From Endomicrobiales bacterium (GTDB lineage Bacteria; Elusimicrobiota; Endomicrobiia; Endomicrobiales; JALOBY01): a DNA stretch of 58,836 nucleotides. This document shows, piece after piece, positions 27,625 to 36,335 of the stretch. The first letter of the stretch is position 1, and each line of letters opens with the position of its first letter. The DNA is taken from positions 1 through 58,836 of the forward strand of contig JALOBY010000009.1 in assembly GCA_023228045.1 (NCBI GenBank). The letters run 5' to 3'. The position numbers and the translations under genes are program-made. The notes under the pieces were generated by a model. That model saw only the letters and a list, made by a program, of their open reading frames with translations. It did not search any database and was not told where the DNA came from.

Positions 27625-29072
27625 TGTTTGAAAAACTTTTACCACTCTTAAAAACTTACCTGTCAGAAACTGACATAGCAAAAATTAAAAAAGCATATGA
27701 GTTTTCCCAAAAAGCGCACCAGCACCAAATTAGGGCTTCAGGTGATGCTTTTTTTACGCATTGTGTCGCGGTTGCGCAATTAACTGTCGACATTAAATTA
27801 GACGCAGAAACAATAATTGCGGCGTTATTGCACGATGTGTTAGAGGACACTCAAACAAGCCACGATGTAATTGCAAACGAGTTTGGACATGAGGTGCTTT
27901 TAATAGTGGAAGGGGTAACAAAAATTGACTCATACCACTTCCCTGACCCTGTAAAAGCACAGGCAGAAAACTGGCGCAAAATGTTGCTTGCGATTACTAA
28001 AGATATTCGTGTTATTTTGGTAAAGCTCGCCGATAGATTGCATAATATGCGAACCATAAAACACCTGAGCGAAGAAAAACAAATTATAATTGCCGATGAA
28101 TCAATAAATTTATATGCTCCGTTTGCGCACCGCCTTGGTATACATAAGTGGAAAAATGAGTTAGAAGATTTGTCATTTGAAGTGCTTCAGCCGCTTAAGT
28201 ATGCGCAAATAAAAGAGCTTATGGCTCAGAGCAAAGAAGCCGATATAAAAAATTTAGAGCTCTGGAGAAACGAAATATTGCAAAAAATATCTCCAAGCCA
28301 AATTCCATTCACACTTACCGCAAGGCCAAAAAATATATATGGAATTTATGAGAAAATGGACCGCCAAAGCAAAAACTTTGATGAAATAAAAGACCTGATT
28401 GGTTTAAGATTAATAACAAATACCGTAGCCAACTGTTATGGATTGCTTGGGCTTGTTCAAACTCATTTTAAGCCGGTTGCCGGCTCATTTAATGACTACA
28501 TAGCAAAACCAAAGGGGAATATGTATCAATCACTTCATATATCTGTGCAAGGCCCCAATGCCTCTGAGGCAGAGTTGCAAATACGCACCGAAGAAATGCA
28601 CAACAGAGACGAGTACGGTATTGCGGCGCATTGGCGCTATAAAGAAAAATCAAAAGATGTCGCCTTAAGGGGTTCTTTGTATATTGAAGAAAAACTTGAT
28701 TGGTTAAAGCAGATTATGGAGTGGCAGTTAGAGCTTAAAGACCCTCATGAGTTTATGAGCACATTAAAGCTTGAGTGTACATTTGAGCAGGTATTTGTAT
28801 TTTCTCCAAAGGGTATGGTTATAAAACTTCCCGCTGGAGCAACACCGTTAGATTTTGCTTACGGTGTGCACAGCGAAATTGGAGACCATTGTTACGGGGC
28901 GAAAGTTGGTTTAAAGCTTGTACCGCTTTCTTACAAGCTTAAAAGTGGGGATATTTGCGAAATATTGACGAGAAAAAATAACTCGCCTAGCCCAGGATGG
29001 CTGGACTTGGCGGTTACTGCTAGAGCAAAATCAAAAATAAGAAAGTATTTAAGAGAAAATAAAAAGGTATGA
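27624..29072 (+). CDS. Short RelA/SpoT-type (p)ppGpp synthetase/hydrolase
   Basis: This is a 482-residue RSH protein. The HD hydrolase domain (about 25-175) contains FFTHCVAVA, LLHDVLEDT and KLADRLHNMRT, the metal-binding His/Asp set. The synthetase domain (about 230-355) contains RPKNIYGIYEKM, DLIGLRLIT and ELQIRTEEMHNRDEYGIAAHW. A TGS domain (about 390-450) holds FSPKGMVIKLPAGATPLDFA. It ends there: the helical, zinc-finger and ACT domains of long RSH enzymes (700+ residues) are missing. At the position of the RxKD (bifunctional) or ExDD (RelA) motif it has SFND before YIAKPKGN. Both activities look possible; the truncation suggests altered ribosome regulation. Confidence 0.9.
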   Translation: MFEKLLPLLKTYLSETDIAKIKKAYEFSQKAHQHQIRASGDAFFTHCVAVAQLTVDIKLDAETIIAALLHDVLEDTQTSHDVIANEFGHEVLLIVEGVTKIDSYHFPDPVKAQAENWRKMLLAITKDIRVILVKLADRLHNMRTIKHLSEEKQIIIADESINLYAPFAHRLGIHKWKNELEDLSFEVLQPLKYAQIKELMAQSKEADIKNLELWRNEILQKISPSQIPFTLTARPKNIYGIYEKMDRQSKNFDEIKDLIGLRLITNTVANCYGLLGLVQTHFKPVAGSFNDYIAKPKGNMYQSLHISVQGPNASEAELQIRTEEMHNRDEYGIAAHWRYKEKSKDVALRGSLYIEEKLDWLKQIMEWQLELKDPHEFMSTLKLECTFEQVFVFSPKGMVIKLPAGATPLDFAYGVHSEIGDHCYGAKVGLKLVPLSYKLKSGDICEILTRKNNSPSPGWLDLAVTARAKSKIRKYLRENKKV

Positions 29073-29077
29073 GTTAC

Positions 29078-29272
29078 TTAAGCAGGTCTTACAATTGTGC
29101 CGGGTTTTTTCAGGCATTTCATGCAAACCAACTCTCTTTTTGTTACTCCGTCAACAACGATTCTTTGTTTCTGTAAGTTTGGGTTAAAAACGCGGTTGGT
29201 TCTCATATTGGAATGGCTTACAGTTTTACCGGCTGAAGGGCCTTTACCACAAATGGTACACTTAAATGACAT
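29078..29272 (-). CDS. rpmB: 50S ribosomal protein L28
   Basis: This is a 64-residue ribosomal protein on the minus strand, the only clear minus-strand gene in the window. The start is the ATG at 29272, with GGAGG immediately upstream; the frame is open to 29350. It begins SFKCTICGKGPSAG, includes TNRVFNPNLQKQR and ends with CMKCLKKPGTIVRPA. The two CxxC pairs make it the zinc-binding (C+) form of L28. Its 3' end meets the RSH gene head-on and its 5' end diverges from recG. Confidence 0.93.
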   Translation of the reverse strand: MSFKCTICGKGPSAGKTVSHSNMRTNRVFNPNLQKQRIVVDGVTKRELVCMKCLKKPGTIVRPA

Positions 29273-29303
29273 TTTTCCTCCAAAATCAATTAATTTCGCA
29301 GTG

Positions 29304-29332
29304 AGTTTACAAAATTTGTAATCATATTTCAA
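29304..29332 (-). promoter_or_regulatory. rpmB promoter
   Basis: On the minus strand, TTGAAA (29332-29327), a 17-base spacer and TAAACT (29309-29304) lie 32 bases upstream of the L28 start. This overlaps the recG 5' region, so the two divergent genes share about 70 bases of regulatory DNA. Confidence 0.55.
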
Positions 29333-29342
29333 GCATAATAAA

Positions 29343-31436
29343 ATGAACAATTTACAAACATCGGTTCGCTACATTAAAGGCATAGGCCCCAAACGGGAAA
29401 AACTGCTTGCAAAGCTCGGTCTTATTACCGTGCGAGACCTTTTGTTTTACTTACCTCGTCGTTACATAAACAGAACAATTATAATGTCAATTGCCAGTGT
29501 TTTGCCCCCATGTGAAGTTACTATAAAGGGCAAAGTGTTAGCAAGAGATGTGAAAAGATTAAGCAAATCGTTAACCCTTTTTAAAGCGGCAATATCTGAC
29601 GGAACAGGTATTGCTTATTGCGTGTTTTTCAGAAAGGCCGGCCTGTATCAAAAACACAATCCATTTGACGGACTTTTAAAGGATTTTGAAGTAGGTCAAG
29701 ATGTGCTTGTTTATGGCAGTTGTGGTTTTACTCAAGGCGAAAAACAGGTAAGCGTAATTGAATATGCCCCATGTATTGACCAGCAAAAACAAAAAGATTT
29801 TTTGGGCATAATTCCTGTGTATCCACTTAGCGATGGGGTTTCTTCAAAGTTAATGCGTGATGTTATAAAACAAATAACTCCCGCAGTTGCGAGCGTGCAA
29901 GAAACATTGCCGTCTAAAATATTAAACGAGAATTCGCTTATGGGAATAAAAGACGCATTACATCAAATACATTTTCCTGAAAGTGAATTAAATGCCGAAG
30001 ATGCACGCAAACGCCTTGCCTTTGATGAAGTGTTATCAATGTTGCTGGCCCTTGGGCAATTTAAAAAGAATGTTGAAAGTGTACCTAAAATACATAATTA
30101 TGAATTAAAGAAAACGCTTCTCACTAAATTTAAAGAAAAGTTGAAATTTAATTTTACCCTGGCGCAAAAAAAAGCAATAAACCAAATTTTCGCCGATATG
30201 CTTTCAAAGCGTCCAATGAACCGTTTGCTTGTGGGCGATGTTGGTTGTGGCAAAACAGTTGTAGCGCTTAGCGCAATGTTGTTGGCGATAGAAAATGGAA
30301 ATAAGGCGGCATTGCTTGCCCCAACGGAAATACTTGCCCAGCAACACAAACTAACAATTGATTCAATGCTCAATGGGCTTGGTGTAAAAAGTGTGTTGCT
30401 AACCTCGGCAAGTTTAGGAAGCACAAAAAAAAGAGCCCAATTGATGGAAGAAATAAATTCTGGTGGTGCCGATATTATCATAGGTACCCATGCCATATTG
30501 GAAGGCAATGTTGAAATTCCAAAACTTTCTATGGCTGTTATAGATGAACAACATCGTTTTGGTGTAATGCAGCGTTCAACTATGCGCAAGAAAGGGTCAA
30601 CAATTGATATGCTTGTAATGAGCGCCACCCCAATACCGCGCACAGTTGCTTTAACCCTCTATGCCGACTTGGATTTAACTATAATAGACCAAATGCCTCC
30701 CGGGCGAATACCAATTGCAACCTATAACCTAAACCCGCAAAGCGCGTATGAGGTTGTAATAAAAGAGCTTGCGGCTGGCCGTCAGGCATACATTGTATAT
30801 CCCCTAATAGAAGAAACAGAAAAATTAGATTTAAAAGCCGCAATAAAAGAATATGAGAAACTTTCTAAAACACTATTCGTTAAATATAAAACAGCATTAT
30901 TGCATGGGCAATTAAGCGCGGATGAAAAGCAAGCTGTTATGGATAGTTTTAAGGCAAATAAAACTCAATTACTATTTTGTACAACTGTTATAGAGGTTGG
31001 GATAGATGTTCCAAATGCCACTGTAATGGTAATTGAGCATGCCGAACGCTTTGGGCTTGCTACATTGCACCAACTGCGTGGCAGAGTTGGCAGGGGAAAA
31101 GATAAGTCGTACTGTCTGCTTATTTCAAAAGCGAAAACAGACGATGCAAGAAGAAGAATAAAAATTATGCTTTCAACCAATGATGGTTTTGTAATTGCTC
31201 AGGAAGATTTTAAGCTTCGCGGTTTTGGGGAACTTTTTGGCACATTACAGCACGGCTCACCTGTGTTTTCGGCATTAAACCCATTTACTGACAGCGCAAT
31301 AATTGAGCTCGCAAAAAACATATCGGTTTCAATACTTATAAGCCAAAGTTGGGAGAGTGGCAAAGAGTATTCTGTATTAAGAAACAGGGTGTTTTCGCTT
31401 TATGCTCAAAAGCTTGAACTTCCCAAAATTGGTTGA
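29343..31436 (+). CDS. recG: ATP-dependent DNA helicase RecG
   Basis: RecG remodels stalled forks and branch-migrates Holliday junctions. Residues 1-250 hold the wedge/OB domain (KGIGPKREKLLAKLG and RDLLFYLPRRY), followed by the superfamily 2 helicase core. Walker A is GDVGCGKTVVA, DExH box is VIDEQHRFGVMQR, and motif III is MSATPIPRT. Motif VI lies in QLRGRVGRGKDKSYCLL, and the TRG region EDFKLRGFGELFGTLQHG follows. Length 697 is normal. It is divergent from rpmB. Confidence 0.95.
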   Translation: MNNLQTSVRYIKGIGPKREKLLAKLGLITVRDLLFYLPRRYINRTIIMSIASVLPPCEVTIKGKVLARDVKRLSKSLTLFKAAISDGTGIAYCVFFRKAGLYQKHNPFDGLLKDFEVGQDVLVYGSCGFTQGEKQVSVIEYAPCIDQQKQKDFLGIIPVYPLSDGVSSKLMRDVIKQITPAVASVQETLPSKILNENSLMGIKDALHQIHFPESELNAEDARKRLAFDEVLSMLLALGQFKKNVESVPKIHNYELKKTLLTKFKEKLKFNFTLAQKKAINQIFADMLSKRPMNRLLVGDVGCGKTVVALSAMLLAIENGNKAALLAPTEILAQQHKLTIDSMLNGLGVKSVLLTSASLGSTKKRAQLMEEINSGGADIIIGTHAILEGNVEIPKLSMAVIDEQHRFGVMQRSTMRKKGSTIDMLVMSATPIPRTVALTLYADLDLTIIDQMPPGRIPIATYNLNPQSAYEVVIKELAAGRQAYIVYPLIEETEKLDLKAAIKEYEKLSKTLFVKYKTALLHGQLSADEKQAVMDSFKANKTQLLFCTTVIEVGIDVPNATVMVIEHAERFGLATLHQLRGRVGRGKDKSYCLLISKAKTDDARRRIKIMLSTNDGFVIAQEDFKLRGFGELFGTLQHGSPVFSALNPFTDSAIIELAKNISVSILISQSWESGKEYSVLRNRVFSLYAQKLELPKIG

Positions 31437-31449
31437 CACTATAACCTTA

Positions 31450-31486
31450 AACCCAAATTTTGCAAACCTATTGCAAAGTTTGGGTT
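31450..31486 (+). terminator. Hairpin downstream of recG
   Basis: Sixteen-base arms (31450-31465, beginning AACCCAAA, and 31471-31486, ending TTTGGGTT) pair with one T-G mismatch around a 5-base loop. No strong T-run follows, so it may be a terminator of weak type or simply an RNA 3'-end stabiliser. Confidence 0.5.
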
Positions 31487-31534
31487 AAAATGAGAAAATC
31501 ATACAAAGTTAGTCATTCTCGTTCATCATTGCTT

Positions 31535-31765
31535 GTTATTGCAGTTCAGGTGTGTCCAGTTTTGGTAGCATGTTGCATTGATCGGTCATTTTTAGCTTTG
31601 AAAATGTTTTTGATGTCATTGCGGTGAAAACCGCAATCCAGTTTAACATTGATTTTTTCCTAGATACCGGCTGGAGTTTACCCTCGAATGCCTTCAGCCT
31701 AAGGCTAGATCTCGCCAAAGGCGGATAATCGGGGGCCGGTATGACGGCTAATTTGGACAGCTATG
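31535..31765. repeat. Palindromic repeat cluster upstream of coaD
   Basis: This is non-coding. It contains ATTGCGGT-GAAA-ACCGCAAT (31620-31639), a perfect 8-bp stem with a GAAA loop flanked by the GTC/TCCAG edges shared with the ATTCCCGC-GAAA-GCGGGAAT elements elsewhere. It also holds a CTCGCCAAAGGCGGATAA element near 31715 and the terms 'gtgtccag' and 'ttggacag' at its two ends. The rest of the 31437-31799 gap is the recG hairpin and a short leader. Confidence 0.6.
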
Positions 31766-31799
31766 TCTACAAGCAGTTATAATACAGGAGCTAAACAAA

Positions 31800-32288
31800 A
31801 TGGAAAAAACAATTGCTGTATATCCGGGTAGTTTTGACCCGCCAACAAATGGCCATTTGGATATAATTAAACGCGCTTTAAAATTGCATGCAAATGTAAT
31901 TGTCGGAGTCACAAATAACCCTGATAAAAGTACAACATTCACAATTGAAAAAAGGGTACAGCTGCTAAAAGAAGCGCTTAAAGGCGTGAAGAATGTTACT
32001 GTTGAGCCATTTTCCGGGCTGCTTGTAAAGTATTTGCGCAAGAAAAAAGCATCTATAATTGTGCGTGGCATTAGAGCGGTATCCGATTTTGAGTATGAAT
32101 TTCAAATGGCTTTAATGAATAGGCGCTTAGATAGAGAAATTGAAACAGTGTTTTTAATGCCCGATGAGGCGTATACATATTTATCGGCAAGTATGGTAAA
32201 ACAGGTGGCAAAGCTTGGCGGCAATGTCTCTGGCCTTGTGCCAAAATGTGTTGAAAAGTTTATGAGGAATCTAAAAAATGAAAAATGA
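31800..32288 (+). CDS. coaD: Phosphopantetheine adenylyltransferase
   Basis: CoaD catalyses the fourth step of coenzyme A synthesis. The nucleotidyltransferase signature TNGHLD follows YPGSFDPP, the central RGIRAVSDFEYEFQMALMNR is diagnostic, and the C-terminal YLSASMVKQVAKLGG corresponds to the second ATP-binding motif. Length 162 is typical. CAGGAG precedes the ATG. Its last 11 bases overlap the pseudopilin gene. Confidence 0.96.
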   Translation: MEKTIAVYPGSFDPPTNGHLDIIKRALKLHANVIVGVTNNPDKSTTFTIEKRVQLLKEALKGVKNVTVEPFSGLLVKYLRKKKASIIVRGIRAVSDFEYEFQMALMNRRLDREIETVFLMPDEAYTYLSASMVKQVAKLGGNVSGLVPKCVEKFMRNLKNEK

Positions 32289-32481
32289 CCATATATCAAA
32301 CAAACAAAAAAAGTTTAATTCGGCATTTACACTTGTTGAGCTGCTTATAGTGGTAATTTTTATAATTGTTCTTGCGCTAATTGCAATACCAAAATATGTT
32401 GATATGTCTAAAAGTAAGGTAATAAAAGCACCGATATATGAAGCCCCAGTATCTACACAAACTATTGTTCCGGTTGCCTAA
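32278..32481 (+). CDS. Minimal type IV pilin-like protein
   Basis: This 67-residue protein consists of a short basic leader, a class III signal FTLVELLIVVIFIIVLALIAIPKY (written in two parts: FTLVELLIVV then the hydrophobic helix) and only about 25 further residues. The residue before the cleavage point is Ala rather than the usual Gly (NSA/FTLVE). It lacks any globular pilin head. It overlaps coaD by 11 bases and is followed by a prepilin peptidase, its probable processing enzyme. It could be a minor pseudopilin, an assembly-only subunit, or a decayed pilin. Confidence 0.75.
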   Translation: MKNDHISNKQKKFNSAFTLVELLIVVIFIIVLALIAIPKYVDMSKSKVIKAPIYEAPVSTQTIVPVA

Positions 32482-32507
32482 AGTTATAAAAATAAAGGAA
32501 ATTAAAG

Positions 32508-33170
32508 TTGCATATAACTAAATTATTAATTCCTATTCCTTTTTTATTTGTTTTTTCTTTCATTACACAAAAGCTTGCTATCTATTACAAATGTAAAATT
32601 AATTATGGATTTATTTGCAGCATACTTCTCTGCTCACTTGTAGTATTGCACTTTCAAGGTCTAAGTTTGTATTGCCAAATCGCATATCTTTTGTTTTTTA
32701 GCATATTGGTTGTTGGTGCTATTGTTGATTACGAACATAGAATTTTGCCTAATCAACTAAACACCCTCTTAGCGCTTTTGGCTTTGTTGTATGGTGTGTT
32801 CAATTACTTTTTACCTGCTTATTTTACACAGTCATTTGTATGGACATTAGCAGGCGGAGTTTTTGGTTTCCTTGTTGCCTTATTGCTCTATAAGCTTGGC
32901 CATATTTTGTTTAAAAAAGAAGCATTTGGTATGGGTGATGTGAAGCTGTTTTTTGCCGTAGGTGCGCTGTTGGGTGTTAAAAGTGTGTTACCGGTATTGC
33001 TTTTTGCATCTGTAATTGGGGTGATTGTTCATTTATTTAAGCAATGTTTCTTTACCAATAAAAAAAGCACTTATGAGCCAAACACCATGGCATTTGTTCC
33101 GTACATCTATGCCGCAATGCTTATATATATGTCTTTTAAAAAATCAATAGATGTTTATATGTTTACATGA
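32508..33170 (+). CDS. Prepilin peptidase (A24), reduced form
   Basis: This is a multi-pass membrane aspartyl protease of 220 residues. The two catalytic Asp regions are visible: GAIVDYEHRILPNQLN and the FGMGDVKLFFAVGALLG loop (GxGD). The cytoplasmic N-terminal domain of PilD-type enzymes, with its zinc CxxC pairs and methyltransferase role, is not present. The start is TTG at 32508 after AAAGGAAATT. The next gene starts inside its stop (ATGA). It probably cleaves the pseudopilin encoded just upstream, possibly without methylating it. Confidence 0.8.
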   Translation: MHITKLLIPIPFLFVFSFITQKLAIYYKCKINYGFICSILLCSLVVLHFQGLSLYCQIAYLLFFSILVVGAIVDYEHRILPNQLNTLLALLALLYGVFNYFLPAYFTQSFVWTLAGGVFGFLVALLLYKLGHILFKKEAFGMGDVKLFFAVGALLGVKSVLPVLLFASVIGVIVHLFKQCFFTNKKSTYEPNTMAFVPYIYAAMLIYMSFKKSIDVYMFT

Positions 33171-33748
33171 AAAAAAATATAATATCAGTAATTACTCTGT
33201 CATTATTTCTTTTAACAATTGGTTTTGCCAGTTGCCTCGCAAGTGAGCTTGCCGTAACTAATGTGCGCTCGTCAAGCGGCTCATACAGCGTTACATTTAA
33301 CAATTCACTTACAGTTAAATCATTAAAGCTAAAAAAAGTTGGCGATAACTACTTTGTTGTGTTGCCTGAGTATGTGGCAAAAAATAAAAGAGTGTACCCG
33401 CAAGCAAGAGTGCTTACAAAAGAGGCAAATGTTGCGTTAATAGATGCAATGCTTAATGGCAAAACTTCAACTAACACAGCTTTAAAATTAGAATATGCGG
33501 TTAAAAAAATATCTCAGTACCAAAAAAAATCTAACCTGAAGGCATTTGTAACGATAGTATTTAATGAGGCATTGGAGCTTGAGTTTAAATTGATAAGTAC
33601 ACGCAATGGGCTTTGGCTGGCTCCTGCGTCTATAAAAACAGGTGATAAATACAAACAAATAGTTGATATACTTGACAAAGATTTAAGTGATTCAATAGAA
33701 AGAGAAGTTATAGATAAATACAATAAAATTGTTAATGACGAGTATTGA
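33167..33748 (+). CDS. Exported protein with two SpoVG-like segments
   Basis: This 193-residue protein has an N-terminal signal peptide (hydrophobic 5-24; cleavage after CLA likely, a lipobox less so). Residues about 85-193 resemble SpoVG: LKAFVTIVFNEALELEFKLI, NGLWLAPASI and an amphipathic helix ending SIEREVIDKY. Residues 28-95 show the same strand-helix order more weakly (VTNVR, VTFNNSLTVKSLKL, YFVVLPEY, VALIDAML). SpoVG is normally a cytoplasmic nucleic-acid-binding regulator, so export is odd. The gene overlaps the prepilin peptidase by four bases. Function is unknown. Confidence 0.6.
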   Translation: MKKNIISVITLSLFLLTIGFASCLASELAVTNVRSSSGSYSVTFNNSLTVKSLKLKKVGDNYFVVLPEYVAKNKRVYPQARVLTKEANVALIDAMLNGKTSTNTALKLEYAVKKISQYQKKSNLKAFVTIVFNEALELEFKLISTRNGLWLAPASIKTGDKYKQIVDILDKDLSDSIEREVIDKYNKIVNDEY

Positions 33749-33759
33749 AAAGGTTGTTT

Positions 33760-33966
33760 ACGGTTGTCATTCCCGTCCGCCCTGGGCGGATTAGCGGGAA
33801 TCCAGATTTTGCGATAAAATATTTTGTAATTCCAACGAGCAACCCTATGTTGTCATCTCGATAACATTTTACTCTGTGTCATCTCGACGAACGAAGTGAG
33901 GAGAGATCTTCTCCAGATGCACAAATGAAAAACAAGATACCTCATCCTGCCACAAGCGGGATTCGG
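33760..33966. repeat. Palindromic repeat cluster before the DUF1805 gene
   Basis: Three neighbouring elements are seen. One is GTCATTCCCG-TCCGCCC-TGGGCGGA-TTAGCGGGAATCC (33766-33803). The second is a GTCATCTCGA...GAGAGATCTTCTCCAG element (about 33885-33917). The third is CCTCATCCTGCC...GGGATTCGGTATGAC (about 33941-33972). All belong to families that recur at 37.9, 38.0 and 41.2 kb. Confidence 0.6.
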
Positions 33967-33994
33967 TATGACAAAGAAAATTAAGGGGCTGATA

Positions 33995-34285
33995 ATGCAA
34001 ACTAAAGAAATCAAAGTAAATGGCGGAGTGGCAGAGGGTATAGAAATATCTTTGCAAAATAATGGAGCGCTTGTGCTTATCAATGCCGCAAAAGGTTTTA
34101 TTATGTGCGGTTATTTAGATATTTCGGTCGCAAATAAGTTTGGTAATTGTGCCGCAATTGTAAAAGGCGTAAAAACCGTAGATGAAATGCTGCAAAAGGC
34201 CGTTGTCAGCGTATCTGATAACGCAAGTAAGCTTGGAATAAAAGAAGGTATGAGTGGCATGCAGGCACTTATGCTTTTAGTTTAA
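33995..34285 (+). CDS. DUF1805 (YunC-like) protein
   Basis: This small 96-residue cytoplasmic protein is of the DUF1805 family. Characteristic segments are INAAKGFIMCGYLDI, CAAIVKGVKTVDEML and LGIKEGMSGMQALMLL. The frame is open from an ATG at 33968, but that codon lies in a repeat element. The ATG at 33995 is preceded by AAGGGG and gives the normal family length. Function is unknown across the family; the conserved Cys in MCGYLD is notable. Confidence 0.8.
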   Translation: MQTKEIKVNGGVAEGIEISLQNNGALVLINAAKGFIMCGYLDISVANKFGNCAAIVKGVKTVDEMLQKAVVSVSDNASKLGIKEGMSGMQALMLLV

Positions 34286-34323
34286 TGGTTCAATAATCTG
34301 CACAATATAACAAAGGAAGGAAA

Positions 34324-36318
34324 TTGAAAAGAAAATTTAACAAAAATCACGGTCAAGATAATTTCAGAGGCTGCGGAAAAAAACAAAGGCACGACGACTT
34401 GCGTGAGGGCAAAGTAGAGCATCACGGCCGTTTTGCTTTTTTAGTTTCACAAGATCAGTCATACAGCGATGTATTTTTGCGTGGCCCAAGCTTAAACCTT
34501 GCAATGGATGGCGACATTGTTGTAGCGCGCACATATAAAGAATTTGATGGCCGTTTTAGCGGGGAAATTATAGAAGTTTTAAAACATGCCAAAACAACAA
34601 TGGTTGGTGTTTTAAAAGAGTTTCCGCACGGCTGGGTAATATTTCCGGAAAGCGGCAACTCTCAAATGGTTCAGGTAAATAGCTTCGCGCCAAACATAAT
34701 TCCCAAAAATGGTATTTTGGCGGTAGTAGAGGTAAGCAAATGGCCTACGCAAACAAGCGGTGCCGCTGGAGTAGTAACTGAGCTGCTTGGTGACCCAAAC
34801 AATTTAGATGTTCGCATAACTAAATTGCTGCGTGCAAGAGCAATAAATGAGTTTTTCCCGAAAAATGTTCTTGAACAAAGTAAATTATTCCCAGATAAAT
34901 TAACTCCAGAGCTCTGGGCTGGCAGAGAAGAACTTTTCAATATAAAGATATTTACAATAGATGGCGCGGACGCTAGAGATTTTGACGATGCCGTCTCACT
35001 TGAGCAACTTGATGGTGGTTTAGTGCGGCTTGGCGTTCATATAGCCGATGTGGCGCATTATGTAAAACCAGGAAGCGCAATAGACAAAGAGGCATACCTG
35101 AGAGGTACAAGCGTTTACCTGCCTGACCGTGTTGTGCCAATGCTTCCAGAATCATTGTCTAACGGTTTGTGCAGTTTGGTGCCTCATCAAGAGCGGCTTA
35201 CAATGTCGGTTTTTATGGACATTGACTTGCACGGCAAAGTAATACACCGCCGCATAGCAAACACTGTTATCCATTCAGTCCACCGTTTTACTTATGACGA
35301 AGTTGAAGAAATATTAAACGGCAAAAAACCTCACGCGTTGCCAAGCGGCCTTGCGGAAATAATAAATAAAATGGGTGAGCTTTCAAGTATTTTATATAAA
35401 CATCGTGTCACCCGCGGCGCTTTAGATTTTGATTTGGCTGAGTATAAGGTAGAAACAGACAAAAATGGCAAGCCAACTCGTGTGGTTTTGCGCCCTCGTC
35501 TTAAAAGCAATCGTTTAATAGAAGAGTTTATGCTGCTTGCAAACGAAGCTATAGCCACAGAGCTTATGGCGGCAAAATATCCATTTTTACACCGCCGCCA
35601 CGATGAGCCCGACCCGCAAAAGATTAAAATACTTGCGAAAACTTTAGGCGATATGGACTTATCCGCAGGCCATCTTATAGGTGCTAAAAGCATAAGCAAA
35701 GTATTGCAAGATATACTAAGGCAAGCCGAAAATCACCCGCTTTCAGAAATAATAAACTCACTAATTGTTCGCAGTATGAAGCAAGCGGTTTACTCACCTG
35801 AATCATTGGGGCACTTTGGTATAGCTACAAAGGCGTACGCGCACTTTACATCGCCAATCCGTCGCTATCCCGACCTTATGGCGCACCGTGCAATAAAAGC
35901 TATGTTGCTTAAAGTAAAAGAAAACCACGGCGCACTTTCCCTAAACGAAGCAGGTTTGCACTGTTCACAAAGGGAGCGAACTGCCGCGGAGGCGGAGTAC
36001 AAAGCCATTGATTTAATGCGTGCGGAGCTATTTAAAGAGCAAATAGGCGTAGAAATGGATGCTATAGTCACAAATTCTATAGAGACCGGTTCCTTTGTGT
36101 TCTGTGAGCAAAACGGAGCAGAAGGAATGCTGAGATACACAACTTTAAAACCGGGCACCAAAATTAGAGTGGTGGTGGACTCAGTCAACATTGCTGAGGG
36201 TAAAATAGATTTTAGGCTTGCTCAAAAACAGCAAATGCCGCCCCAGATAACCATAGTAGAAAAAACCTCCCGCATAAAACACCCCAGAAAACACGGCAGA
36301 AGCAAAAGAAGAAAATAA
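34324..36318 (+). CDS. rnr: Ribonuclease R (RNB family exoribonuclease)
   Basis: This is a 3'-5' processive exoribonuclease of 664 residues. An N-terminal OB region is followed by the RNB catalytic domain (about 200-530), in which DGADARDFDDAVSLE supplies the acidic metal site. FTSPIRRYPDLMAHRA is also diagnostic. A short C-terminal S1 domain (about 575-640) and a basic tail, HPRKHGRSKRRK, follow. It is shorter than E. coli RNase R (about 810). The start is TTG at 34324, with AAGGAAGG eight bases before it. Confidence 0.93.
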   Translation: MKRKFNKNHGQDNFRGCGKKQRHDDLREGKVEHHGRFAFLVSQDQSYSDVFLRGPSLNLAMDGDIVVARTYKEFDGRFSGEIIEVLKHAKTTMVGVLKEFPHGWVIFPESGNSQMVQVNSFAPNIIPKNGILAVVEVSKWPTQTSGAAGVVTELLGDPNNLDVRITKLLRARAINEFFPKNVLEQSKLFPDKLTPELWAGREELFNIKIFTIDGADARDFDDAVSLEQLDGGLVRLGVHIADVAHYVKPGSAIDKEAYLRGTSVYLPDRVVPMLPESLSNGLCSLVPHQERLTMSVFMDIDLHGKVIHRRIANTVIHSVHRFTYDEVEEILNGKKPHALPSGLAEIINKMGELSSILYKHRVTRGALDFDLAEYKVETDKNGKPTRVVLRPRLKSNRLIEEFMLLANEAIATELMAAKYPFLHRRHDEPDPQKIKILAKTLGDMDLSAGHLIGAKSISKVLQDILRQAENHPLSEIINSLIVRSMKQAVYSPESLGHFGIATKAYAHFTSPIRRYPDLMAHRAIKAMLLKVKENHGALSLNEAGLHCSQRERTAAEAEYKAIDLMRAELFKEQIGVEMDAIVTNSIETGSFVFCEQNGAEGMLRYTTLKPGTKIRVVVDSVNIAEGKIDFRLAQKQQMPPQITIVEKTSRIKHPRKHGRSKRRK

Positions 36319-36335
36319 TTCAATAGGAATAGTAA

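Noticed and set aside
30098..30643. Minus-strand frame of 181 codons inside recG
   Set aside because: recG is clearly real in the opposite strand with all helicase motifs; this is its complement.
31753..31783. TTGGAC-19-TATAAT as a coaD promoter
   Set aside because: The spacer is long, and the predicted start would fall at or after the CAGGAG ribosome-binding site, so the leader would be missing.
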